Shown here: positions 8,270 through 16,723 of the stretch, piece by piece
How positions within the stretch are numbered: position 1 is the stretch's first letter
Layout of the letters: the number at the start of each line of letters is the position of its first letter
DNA from: Shimia sp.
GTDB taxonomy: Bacteria > Pseudomonadota > Alphaproteobacteria > Rhodobacterales > Rhodobacteraceae
Assembly: GCF_022448905.1 (NCBI RefSeq)
Contig: NZ_JAKVCW010000011.1
Coordinates: forward strand, 99,162 to 163,161
Direction of reading: 5' to 3'
DNA: 64,000 nucleotides
The notes under the pieces: generated by a model
Told to the model about the DNA's origin: nothing
The model's database searches: none
What the model saw: the letters and a program-made list of their open reading frames with translations, nothing else
Translations under genes and position numbers: made by a program

Positions 8270-10810
8270 TTATTGTAGCTTATCCGCAATGGCCAATTGG
8301 GCCGCCGCCAAGCGGGCCACGGGCACCCGAAACGGCGAGCAGGACACATAGTCCAAACCAATCTCCCGACAGAAGGCAATCGATTCGGGGCTACCGCCAT
8401 GTTCGCCACAGACAGACAGGGTTAAACCGGGCTGTGCCCGCCGCCCCCGCTCCGCGCCAAGCCGCAGCAACTCGCCCACGCCTTCCTGATCCAGCGTGTG
8501 GAACGGGTCCTCGGGGAAAACGCCTTGCTGCACATAAGGGCTCATAAATCGGCCCGCATCGTCGCGCGACAAACCATAGGTCATCTGGGTGAGGTCGTTG
8601 GTGCCAAAACTGAAGAATTCACAATGCGGCGCAATTTCCTCTGCGCGCAGCGCAGCCCGCGGCGTTTCCACCATGACACCAAGCCGATAGTCAAATTCCC
8701 GGCCACGTTCGGTTTTTACCGCTGCGGCAATCGCATCGATACGGGTTTTGACCAGCTCAACCTCCCGCTTGGCTGATACCAGCGGGATCATGATCTCCGG
8801 CACCACGGGGTCATCATCACCACAGGCATCCAAGGTCGCTTCAAAAATTGCCCGCGCCTGCATGTCCAGGATTTCCGGCACCGTAATGCCTAAGCGCACC
8901 CCGCGCATGCCCAGCATCGGGTTGTACTCGCCCAAAGCCTCAACCCGTCGCGTCACATCCGACAACGGCAAGTTCAACGCCTCGGCAAGGTCACGCAGTC
9001 CGGCGCGATCGGTTGGTAGGAATTCGTGCAACGGAGGGTCAAACAGGCGAATGCACAGCGGTCGCCCATCCATCAACTCAAAGAGCTCGACAAACATCTC
9101 GCGTTGCATCGGCAAAAGCGCCTGCAAAGCCACGCTGCGATCTTCCGGCCCATTGGCAAAAATCACCTCGCGCATCGCAATCAGCTGATCCGCCTCAAAG
9201 AACATGTGTTCCGTCCGACAAAGCCCAATGCCTTCTGCCTGGAAGGTCAGTGCCGTCTTCGCATCCGCAGGCGTGTCCGCATTGGCACGTACACCTATGT
9301 CTCGGCTTACGTCGGCCCATTCCATCAAGGTCTGAAATGAATCATCCAGCGCCGCTTCGAGCATTTTGGGCTCCCCCGCCAAAATCTGCCCATTGGTGCC
9401 ATCTACCGTAATTACATCGCCTTCGGTAAAAATCCGGCCATCCGCCGCCACAATGCGCTTCTTGCGAATCTGGAACCGCATAGACGTCGCGCCAACAACA
9501 CAAGGCAAACCAAGACCACGTCCAATCACCGCCGCGTGGCTGGTCATTCCGCCGCGCTCTGTGAGGGCCGCGCTGGCAGCGTGCATGCCGCGAATATCCT
9601 CTGGATTGGTTTCCCGCCGCACCAAAACGCACGCCTCGCCCCGCGCGGCCGCAGCCTGCGCCTCAGCTGCCGTAAACACAATTTTGCCGGTGGCCGCACC
9701 AGGGCTGGCCGCGATTCCTGTGCCTAACACATCCCGTTCTGCTTCCGGGTCTACCTGACGGTGCAAAAGCTCGTTCAGCGCGCGCGGCTCCACCCGCATC
9801 ACCGCTTCTTCACGCGGGATGATTTTGTCCTCCGCCAAGGACACCGCAATGCGAACCGCCGCACGCGCACTCCGCTGCACGCGGACGCCATCCAGAATGC
9901 GGAGCTGTCCGTTTTCCAACGTGAACTCGATTTGCATTTCCTCGCGCAGGCGTTTGCGCATCAGAATGGAAAACTCGATCAATTGATCAAACGCCTGCGG
10001 TGCTTTTTCCTCCAACGAAGGCCCGCGTTCGTCCTGCTGCAAAAACAGCGCAGCCGCTCCGGATTGCAGCGCATCCCGCCCTTGCGATTGGCTCAAATAG
10101 CGGCCCGTAATTTGCGGCAACCCCGTGTCACTGTTCACCAGTTGCAACACGCCACTTCCGCTTTCGCCTTTGCCAACCCCAAGAGCCATCGCCTGAATGA
10201 CCAGCCCAAGTCCGGCATCCGCAGGTGCTCCTTTGGCTTGGCGCAGCAACCTTGCAGTCGTGCCTTCCCAAGCCCGCGCCATGGAGCGCAACACGCCAAT
10301 CAGCTGAGTTTCAAGCGCTTGCGGAAACGGCTCCTCGGCCTCATCCTCATACGCCGCCAAATAATCGGACACCGCATCCGCATCATCACTGTCCAGATCA
10401 TCAAAGATGTCCGGATCAAGCCGCGCGACATGGGTGGAGTAGGACTGAATGAACTTCAGATAAAGTTTGGTGGCAGCCTCTGACCCAATGCTCTCACTGA
10501 GTGTGCCCAACAGCGCATCATTCATCCCGATATTCAGAATGGCACCGGGTCCGCCCCAATCCGGATCTTCGGAGCTTGGCCGCACACACAACAGTTGGTC
10601 ATCCCCAAACGGCGCCAACATCCGCGCCATATCCGGCAACTCTCCCGCAGCCAGGCCATGAACCGCATCAAACGACAGCGCCACCGTTGCTGGCACCGGC
10701 AGGTCCAGCCGTACCAAACGCTGCAAACATTTGGCCCGCCCACCATGTGTGGCAGGACCCATCGGCGCGTCGGGGGTGATCAGGGTGATGTTCGGGTCGT
10801 TCTGCTGCAC
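8270..10810 (-). CDS. Divergent pyruvate phosphate dikinase-like PEP-utilizing enzyme
   Basis: About 846 residues, near PPDK length. The phosphohistidine domain is intact (GGMTSHAAVIGRG, about 420) and so is the PEP/pyruvate barrel (GIGLCRTEHMFF, RLFDPPLHEFLP, FFSFGTNDLTQMTYGLSRDD, CGEHGGSPESIAFC). The N-terminal ATP-grasp half differs: VRSGA reads VRPSS, the SMPGMMDT loop is replaced by GGPGAILN, and the usual LLQTR reads ILDGVR. It may use another phosphoryl donor or have lost dikinase activity. The start is uncertain: GTG at 10810 is chosen, TTG 10864 and ATG 10762 are alternatives. It follows glyS by 87 bp and is probably co-transcribed. Confidence 0.8.
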   Translation of the reverse strand: MQQNDPNITLITPDAPMGPATHGGRAKCLQRLVRLDLPVPATVALSFDAVHGLAAGELPDMARMLAPFGDDQLLCVRPSSEDPDWGGPGAILNIGMNDALLGTLSESIGSEAATKLYLKFIQSYSTHVARLDPDIFDDLDSDDADAVSDYLAAYEDEAEEPFPQALETQLIGVLRSMARAWEGTTARLLRQAKGAPADAGLGLVIQAMALGVGKGESGSGVLQLVNSDTGLPQITGRYLSQSQGRDALQSGAAALFLQQDERGPSLEEKAPQAFDQLIEFSILMRKRLREEMQIEFTLENGQLRILDGVRVQRSARAAVRIAVSLAEDKIIPREEAVMRVEPRALNELLHRQVDPEAERDVLGTGIAASPGAATGKIVFTAAEAQAAAARGEACVLVRRETNPEDIRGMHAASAALTERGGMTSHAAVIGRGLGLPCVVGATSMRFQIRKKRIVAADGRIFTEGDVITVDGTNGQILAGEPKMLEAALDDSFQTLMEWADVSRDIGVRANADTPADAKTALTFQAEGIGLCRTEHMFFEADQLIAMREVIFANGPEDRSVALQALLPMQREMFVELFELMDGRPLCIRLFDPPLHEFLPTDRAGLRDLAEALNLPLSDVTRRVEALGEYNPMLGMRGVRLGITVPEILDMQARAIFEATLDACGDDDPVVPEIMIPLVSAKREVELVKTRIDAIAAAVKTERGREFDYRLGVMVETPRAALRAEEIAPHCEFFSFGTNDLTQMTYGLSRDDAGRFMSPYVQQGVFPEDPFHTLDQEGVGELLRLGAERGRRAQPGLTLSVCGEHGGSPESIAFCREIGLDYVSCSPFRVPVARLAAAQLAIADKLQ

Positions 10811-10897
10811 TGCGGCACCTATTTGTTGTGCATCGCAGCATAGCCCTGCGTCGCGGCGAAACAAGCCTTTGCTGTTCCGCCGCGACGATTTTGAGGG

Positions 10898-13123
10898 TCA
10901 GCCTTCGACGCGGGTCAAGTCCGCCGCTTGCAAACAAATCACACGGATACGGGACAACAGGTTCAAACGATTGCGGCGCACCACTTCGTTGTCGCTGTTC
11001 ACCTGAACGGCTTCAAAGAACGCATCAATTGGCGCGCGCAACGTCGCCATGGTTCCCATCGCAGAGGCGAAATCTTCCGCCTTAATGGCAGACGCAATCG
11101 CCCCTTCCGCTGCATCCAGCGCCGCAAAGAGCGCTTTTTCGCTGTCGTCTTCAGCAAATTTCACATCCGCGCCAAAGGAGTATTCCACGCCGTCTTTCTC
11201 TTCGGCTTGGCTCAGAATGTTGTTGGCACGTTTGAAACCTTGCAGCAGGTTTTCACCATCTTCGGTGCCGACAAAGTCCTGCAGCGCCCGTGCACGCGCC
11301 ACCAGCAATGCAAGATCATCATTGCCCTGCATCGCAATACAGGCGTCGATCACATCATGGCGTACGCCTTGGTCGCGCAAGTAGACTTTCAAACGGTCAT
11401 GGAAGAAGGACAGCAAGTCTGTTGAGGTGTCCGGCAAAGTCTCGCGCAATGCCTCGATGTGCTTTGGCAACTCGCCATCAATGGCGGCTTTGACCGTGTG
11501 CACAACTGCACCCAGCACACCGTGCTCCGCAATCTCCTGCTCCAGATCCTTGGCCAGAACCGCCGCCAGCTTGTCGTCCTGTGTCTCATGCGCTTTGTGA
11601 CGCAGAAGTTGACGATCAAAATGCGCATCCAGCGACAGGCGCAGGTTGTTTTCCAGAACCAAACGGATCACGCCAAGCGCCGCTCGACGCAGCGCAAACG
11701 GGTCTTTGGAACCGGTTGGCTTCTCGTCAATCGCCCAGAAGCCTGTCAGCGTATCGAGCTTATCCGCCATCGCAACTGCCACCGACACCGGCGCGGTCGG
11801 CACATCATCAGACGGGCCAAGCGGCGAGTAGTGTTCTTCCGCAGCCGCGGCCACCGCGGCCGAATGACCGGCCGCTTCGCCGTAATACCGCCCCATCAGG
11901 CCCTGCAGTTCTGGGAACTCATAGACCATTTCAGAACTCAGATCAGCCTTGGCCCAGCGCGCGGCCTTGTCGGCCTCACCAAAGGACGCCCCGGTCACTT
12001 GCGCGACCTCACTCGCCAACGCGGCAATGCGGGCAATCCGGTCACCCTGGCTGCCCAGCTTGTTGTGGAAGGTCACGTTGTTCAGGCTCTCAAGCCACGC
12101 GTCCGCCCCCGCAGAGGCCACGCGAATGTCGTTTTCCCAGAAGAACTTTGCGTCAGACAACCGCGCAAACAGCACCTTCTGGTTCCCAGCCAAAATGGTC
12201 TCGCCGTTGTCTTTGGTCTCGCGGTTGGCAACGGTAACAAACTTCTCGATGCGACCGGTTTTTGGGTTCTTCACCGAGAAAAACTTCTGGTGCTCTTTCA
12301 TCGAGGTCTGCAGCACCTCTGGTGGCAGACCGAGAAAATCCTCTGCAATGTCGCCCATTAGCACAACCGGCCACTCCACAAGACCTGCGACCTCAGCCAG
12401 CAGACCTTTATCTTCAACCAGCTCCAGTCCTTGGGCAAACGCCATATTGGTGGCGTCGTTCCAGATGGTTTCGGCGCGCTCCTCAGCGTTCAGGATCACA
12501 CGGTCGCGCTTCAGCTTGACCTCATAGTCTTCAAACCCGTGCACGGTGAACCGGCCACTGCCCTTAAAGCGATGGCCCTCGGTGGTGTCGCCCGATTTGA
12601 TCCCGTCAATATCGAGCGGCACAACAGTGTGCCCATCTTCCGCGCTCAGAATGCACAGGATCGAATGCAGAGGACGCACCCACCGCAAAGACCCGGCGCC
12701 CCAGCGCATGGACTTGGGCCATGGGAAATTGCGAATGGTGTCTTCCAGAACCTCGGCCACGATATCCGCCGCCGCGCGGCCAGGTTTGGTGATGGAGGCA
12801 AAATACACCGCACCTTTGGGCGTCTCGCGCTCTTCCAGATCTTCGCGGGACACACCGGCCCCCCGCAGGAAGCCCTCAATCGCTTTATCCGGCGCACCCA
12901 CTTTTGGGCCTTTGCGCTCTTCCTTGACCGTGGGGCTTTCCTCCAACAGATCTTCAATCGCCAGAGTCAAACGGCGCGGGGTGGAAAAGGCACGTGCATG
13001 GGCATAGGTCAAACCGGCCTCAACCAAACCATCCGTGACCTTTTTCTTGAGATCATCAGCAGCCCGCGCCTGCATACGCGCGGGAATTTCTTCGGAGAAA
13101 AGTTCGATCAGCAGATCTGGCAT
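10898..13123 (-). CDS. glyS: Glycine-tRNA ligase beta subunit
   Basis: GlyS pairs with GlyQ as the alpha2beta2 bacterial glycyl-tRNA synthetase and carries the tRNA-recognition and HD-like domains. At 741 residues it is slightly longer than the E. coli subunit (689). The family N-terminus MPDLLIELFSEEIPARMQ is plain, as are YAHARAFSTPRRLTL, EGHRFKGSG and ENGETILAGNQ-like stretch (ETILAGNQKVLFARLSDA), with the anticodon-binding DALR-like end (RNRLNLLSRIRVICLQAADL). It lies 9 bp after gltS and 87 bp before the PPDK-like gene, in a minus-strand operon separated from glyQ by marC. Confidence 0.96.
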   Translation of the reverse strand: MPDLLIELFSEEIPARMQARAADDLKKKVTDGLVEAGLTYAHARAFSTPRRLTLAIEDLLEESPTVKEERKGPKVGAPDKAIEGFLRGAGVSREDLEERETPKGAVYFASITKPGRAAADIVAEVLEDTIRNFPWPKSMRWGAGSLRWVRPLHSILCILSAEDGHTVVPLDIDGIKSGDTTEGHRFKGSGRFTVHGFEDYEVKLKRDRVILNAEERAETIWNDATNMAFAQGLELVEDKGLLAEVAGLVEWPVVLMGDIAEDFLGLPPEVLQTSMKEHQKFFSVKNPKTGRIEKFVTVANRETKDNGETILAGNQKVLFARLSDAKFFWENDIRVASAGADAWLESLNNVTFHNKLGSQGDRIARIAALASEVAQVTGASFGEADKAARWAKADLSSEMVYEFPELQGLMGRYYGEAAGHSAAVAAAAEEHYSPLGPSDDVPTAPVSVAVAMADKLDTLTGFWAIDEKPTGSKDPFALRRAALGVIRLVLENNLRLSLDAHFDRQLLRHKAHETQDDKLAAVLAKDLEQEIAEHGVLGAVVHTVKAAIDGELPKHIEALRETLPDTSTDLLSFFHDRLKVYLRDQGVRHDVIDACIAMQGNDDLALLVARARALQDFVGTEDGENLLQGFKRANNILSQAEEKDGVEYSFGADVKFAEDDSEKALFAALDAAEGAIASAIKAEDFASAMGTMATLRAPIDAFFEAVQVNSDNEVVRRNRLNLLSRIRVICLQAADLTRVEG

Positions 13124-13132
13124 GACGGGTCC

Positions 13133-14344
13133 TTAGAAGTTCACGATGGATTGGATGACAATCGCGTTCGCGATATCGACAAAAAAGGCTGAAACCAAGG
13201 GCAAAACGACAAAAGCGATGGGCGCAGGGCCGTATCGTTTGGTCACGGCGGTCATATTGGCGATGGCCGTGGGCGTCGCACCCAGCGAAAATCCAGCAAA
13301 ACCGGACGCCAACACGGCCGCATCATAGTTACGCCCCAAGATCGGAAAAAGCACCAAGATGACCAGAACAACAGTAATGAGCGTCTGCGCACCGACAGTT
13401 GCCATAATCGCCAGCCCGGCTCCACTCAGAGTGGAGAAATCCAGCGTCATCAGAGAAATCGCTAGGAACACGCCCAGTGCAAACTCCGAAATCACTGCCA
13501 AGGTTGGCGTGCGCGCCACCGGCGGTGCCTTGGGCGCAAGCAACAAACGCAGATTGCCCAGTATGATCCCGACAATCAGGCAGGGCACAAACAAGGGCAA
13601 CATCAGCCCAATTTCTTCCAGAACTTCATGCAACGCATAACCTAGGATGATTGCCAAATGGAGCGACAGCATCACCCGCATAAGGCTCACATGACTGATC
13701 TCGGTGGCGTCATTTTCTTCCTCAAAGGAGACGCCAACCACGTCACCATCCCCTTCGTGGGTGGAGGTCAGCTTGTTTCGTCCCACCAAGAACTTGGCAA
13801 TCGGCCCGCCCACAAGCGAGGCCGCAATCAGTCCGAGTGTCGCCATCGCCACGCCCAGTTCCGCCGCACTGTTCAAGCCGGTGGCGGCGGCCACATTGGG
13901 CGCCCAGGCGATGGCGGTCCCATGACCGCCAATCAAAGAAGCGGACCCAAGCAACACTCCGGACTGAGCCGGCAGGCCAAACATGGTGGCGCCGGCAATG
14001 CCAACAACGCTCTGCACAATGATGGTGCCCAGCGTCAGCACCAACAGCAGCGCCAGGATCTTACCGCCCGATAGCAGGTCCGACAGCCGTGCGTTCAACC
14101 CGATGCCTGCAAAAAACAGCACCAAAAAGTAGTCTCGCCCCCCCGTTTCAAAGCTCAAACCAACGCCGGAGATGACCGTGAACAGAGCAAACATCGCCGC
14201 CGCGATCAGGCCACCTGTGACCGGCTCAGGAATGTTGAACTCCCGCAAAAACGCAACTTTGCGAGTCAGGCGCGCGCCCAACAGGAACACCGCAAACCCC
14301 AAGGTGGCCGTGATCATTTCCGGGACTACAAACACCTGATCCAT
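13133..14344 (-). CDS. gltS: Sodium/glutamate symporter
   Basis: A 403-residue integral membrane protein with about twelve hydrophobic segments, matching GltS (E. coli 401 residues), which imports glutamate with Na+. Typical parts are FLLGARLTRKVAFLREFNIP with PEPVTGGLIAA, the pore loop LIGGHGTAIAWAP and the second repeat GASLGATPTAIANM-like loop (FSLGATPTAIANMTAVT). The start at 14344 was chosen because GGAG lies 7 nt upstream and it follows the DUF6446 stop directly. It sits inside the glyS operon, an unexpected partner for a tRNA synthetase. Confidence 0.92.
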   Translation of the reverse strand: MDQVFVVPEMITATLGFAVFLLGARLTRKVAFLREFNIPEPVTGGLIAAAMFALFTVISGVGLSFETGGRDYFLVLFFAGIGLNARLSDLLSGGKILALLLVLTLGTIIVQSVVGIAGATMFGLPAQSGVLLGSASLIGGHGTAIAWAPNVAAATGLNSAAELGVAMATLGLIAASLVGGPIAKFLVGRNKLTSTHEGDGDVVGVSFEEENDATEISHVSLMRVMLSLHLAIILGYALHEVLEEIGLMLPLFVPCLIVGIILGNLRLLLAPKAPPVARTPTLAVISEFALGVFLAISLMTLDFSTLSGAGLAIMATVGAQTLITVVLVILVLFPILGRNYDAAVLASGFAGFSLGATPTAIANMTAVTKRYGPAPIAFVVLPLVSAFFVDIANAIVIQSIVNF

Positions 14345-14349
14345 AAAGC

Positions 14350-14877
14350 TCACTCCGTTGGTCGAGGAGGACAATGCGCGGGCAAACGCTTGCCGTCAAA
14401 AGCAATCTCGCCGCAGGCGTTGATTTCATTCCAGGCAAACCCACGCCCGTCCGGCAGGATCGCCACAATGCGATCAATGCCATACAGCACGTCTTTCTGT
14501 CCCAGAAACGCCAGTGCCTCGCCGTTCTCCAACGATTGACCAATTTCCTTGGCATCAAAGCAGTCAAACCAACCGGGCGCATTGCGCGGCTCGGCTTTCT
14601 CCAGCAGTTCGTAGGTTTCCGTCAGCATCGCGGCGCTCATCGTGGTGGTGAAACACGCGCGAAACCGGATTGGTGAGCTCTCACTGTCGATCGCTTCAAA
14701 ATTCTCGTAAAGGATCGGCTCAGCCTGACCATTCACCAAAAGGGTCAACTGCACATCGTCTTGCATGTCCGACGCAGGCACCGCGTCGTAGTAGCCGTAG
14801 ATCTGCAACCAATACATGGCGACGCCGCCAACCAACGCTGTCAGCACAATCAGCCCTCCAAGCAATTTTCCAGTCAT
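14350..14877 (-). CDS. DUF6446-like membrane-anchored protein
   Basis: A 175-residue protein with one N-terminal membrane segment (LLGGLIVLTALVGGVAMYWL) followed by a periplasmic domain containing several cysteines (FRACFTTTM, GWFDCFDA, NACGEIAF, AHCPPRP), which could form disulfides. The start at 14877 follows GGGGAAGG. It precedes gltS by 5 bp. I recall proteins of this type lying between glyQ and glyS in many Rhodobacterales, sometimes misnamed histidine kinases and now DUF6446; nothing kinase-like is visible. Function is unknown. Confidence 0.75.
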   Translation of the reverse strand: MTGKLLGGLIVLTALVGGVAMYWLQIYGYYDAVPASDMQDDVQLTLLVNGQAEPILYENFEAIDSESSPIRFRACFTTTMSAAMLTETYELLEKAEPRNAPGWFDCFDAKEIGQSLENGEALAFLGQKDVLYGIDRIVAILPDGRGFAWNEINACGEIAFDGKRLPAHCPPRPTE

Positions 14878-14984
14878 GCCTCTACCTTCCCCCAACGGGT
14901 ATTGTTTCTATTGCGCGTTGTACGAGACCACGGCACAGTTGGCGCTGATTTAAGTGATTTCTTCAGGCCTTCAAAGGGGTGGAA

Positions 14985-15623
14985 ATGTCCGAAAGCTTCG
15001 CCATCGCCATGTTTGGCGCTTTGTTCGCCGTTATGAACCCTTTTATCAACCTGCCGGTGTTCCTGGGCCTGACCGAAGACCTGCATCAAGCTGAACAACG
15101 CCGCGCCGCCACCAAGATCCTCACCTATACCGCTGTGTCCTGCGTGATCATCGCAATTTCCGGCACCGCGATCCTCGAGTTCTTTGGCGTTTCGGTCGAT
15201 GCCTTCCGCGTCGCAGGCGGCATGGTGTTGGTGCAAATCGGCTTTACGATGCTCAATGGTCGGCGCAGCACCGCCCACCATGGCACCGAACGGGAGCGCG
15301 AGGTCATGCACGACTCGGACGCGGACAACATTGCGTTCTACCCCATGACCTTCCCGATGCTGGTGGGGCCGGGCACAATCACGACCCTGATCCTTTATGC
15401 CCAACAGGTGCAACAGCCTTCCGACTGGGGCATCTACGCCGGCTGCGTTGTGCTGGTCTTGTTGATGATCGCCGCGGTGTTCTACTTCGCTGGCAACATC
15501 GGCCGTTATCTCAGCAACACCGCCCGCACCATCATGACCCGCCTGATGGGCATGGTCCTGATAGCAATCGCCGTCGGCATGGTGGCCGACGGCGCAAAAG
15601 TCTTGTTGCCCGGTCTGGCTTAA
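14985..15623 (+). CDS. MarC family (UPF0056) membrane protein
   Basis: A 212-residue inner-membrane protein with six predicted helices. Signatures are FGALFAVMNPFINLPVFLGL at the start and FYPMTFPMLVGPGTITTLI in the middle. The family name comes from proximity to marRAB in E. coli; it is not an antibiotic-resistance protein and its substrate is unknown. The start at 14985 is preferred over the GTG at 14979 because AGGGGTGG has better spacing. It is the only plus-strand gene inside a minus-strand glyQ to glyS region, and its stop is 5 bp from the glyQ stop. Confidence 0.88.
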   Translation: MSESFAIAMFGALFAVMNPFINLPVFLGLTEDLHQAEQRRAATKILTYTAVSCVIIAISGTAILEFFGVSVDAFRVAGGMVLVQIGFTMLNGRRSTAHHGTEREREVMHDSDADNIAFYPMTFPMLVGPGTITTLILYAQQVQQPSDWGIYAGCVVLVLLMIAAVFYFAGNIGRYLSNTARTIMTRLMGMVLIAIAVGMVADGAKVLLPGLA

Positions 15624-15628
15624 ACGGC

Positions 15629-16558
15629 TCACGCCGCGTAGCCACCGGCCTCTGTCTGCACAAAGGCATCTGCGCACTGTTTCGCCAGCGCGCGCACGCG
15701 GCCAATGTAGGCCTGACGCTCGGTCACGGAGATCACACCGCGCGCGTCCAGCAAGTTGAACAAGTGGGACGCCTTGATGCATTGGTCATACGCCGGATGC
15801 GCCATGATTATACGCTTGCCGGTCTTCGGGTCGACATGCTCCTGCGCGAGAATTTTTTCGCACTCCGCTTCTGCCTCTTCGAACTGTTTCAGCAGCACGT
15901 CGGTGTTGGCCACGTCAAAATTCCAGCGACTGTATTCCTGCTCGGTCTGCTTGAACACATCGCCGTAGGTCAGCGCAATTTCGGTCTGCGGATCATTGTA
16001 GGGCATGTCCATCACGTGATCGACGCCCAGCACATACATCGCCAATCGCTCCAGACCGTAGGTCAGCTCGCCGGACACTGGGTGACAGTCGTGGCCGCCG
16101 ACTTGCTGGAAATAGGTGAACTGGCTGACTTCCATGCCGTCACACCACACTTCCCAGCCTAGGCCCCACGCACCCAGCGTTGGGCTTTCCCAGTCATCTT
16201 CTACAAAGCGGATGTCGTGCATCTCCATATCGATGCCAATCGCTTCCAAAGAGCCGAGGTACAGTTCCTGCAGGTTGGGAGGGCTTGGTTTGATCAGCAC
16301 CTGATACTGGTAATAGTGCTGCAAGCGGTTCGGGTTCTCACCATAACGCCCATCAGTCGGACGGCGCGATGGCTGTACATAGGCCGCAGCCCAGGCTTTG
16401 CTCCCCAAGGAGCGCAATGTGGTCGCCGGGTGAAAGGTGCCTGCGCCCACTTCCATGTCATAGGGCTGCAACACGGCACAGCCTTTTTCGGCCCAGTAAT
16501 TCTGAAGCCGCAAAATGATCTCTTGGAAGCTACGCGGTTTGCTGTCGCTATGTGCCAT
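15629..16558 (-). CDS. glyQ: Glycine-tRNA ligase alpha subunit
   Basis: GlyQ holds the aminoacylation active site of the heterotetrameric glycyl-tRNA synthetase. The product is 309 residues, the family length, with [18 protein letters not shown] at the N-terminus, then [40 protein letters not shown] and the C-terminal [19 protein letters not shown]. The start ATG at 16558 is set by similarity; 45 further codons are open upstream but look non-coding. Unlike the usual glyQS arrangement it is separated from glyS by three genes, one of them inverted. Confidence 0.97.
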   Translation of the reverse strand: MAHSDSKPRSFQEIILRLQNYWAEKGCAVLQPYDMEVGAGTFHPATTLRSLGSKAWAAAYVQPSRRPTDGRYGENPNRLQHYYQYQVLIKPSPPNLQELYLGSLEAIGIDMEMHDIRFVEDDWESPTLGAWGLGWEVWCDGMEVSQFTYFQQVGGHDCHPVSGELTYGLERLAMYVLGVDHVMDMPYNDPQTEIALTYGDVFKQTEQEYSRWNFDVANTDVLLKQFEEAEAECEKILAQEHVDPKTGKRIIMAHPAYDQCIKASHLFNLLDARGVISVTERQAYIGRVRALAKQCADAFVQTEAGGYAA

Positions 16559-16723
16559 GGTGAAAGCCCTTTCCAAACGCGGGTCTTGCTTATGCGCAAG
16601 CTTGCACGGGGTCAACATCGCGCCACAACACAAGCTCACCAAATTATGAGTGCAAGCCGCGCCGAACCTGATAAAAGAGCCTTTAATTAACAATTGTCAC
16701 GCGTTTCAGGGACTACCACCAAT

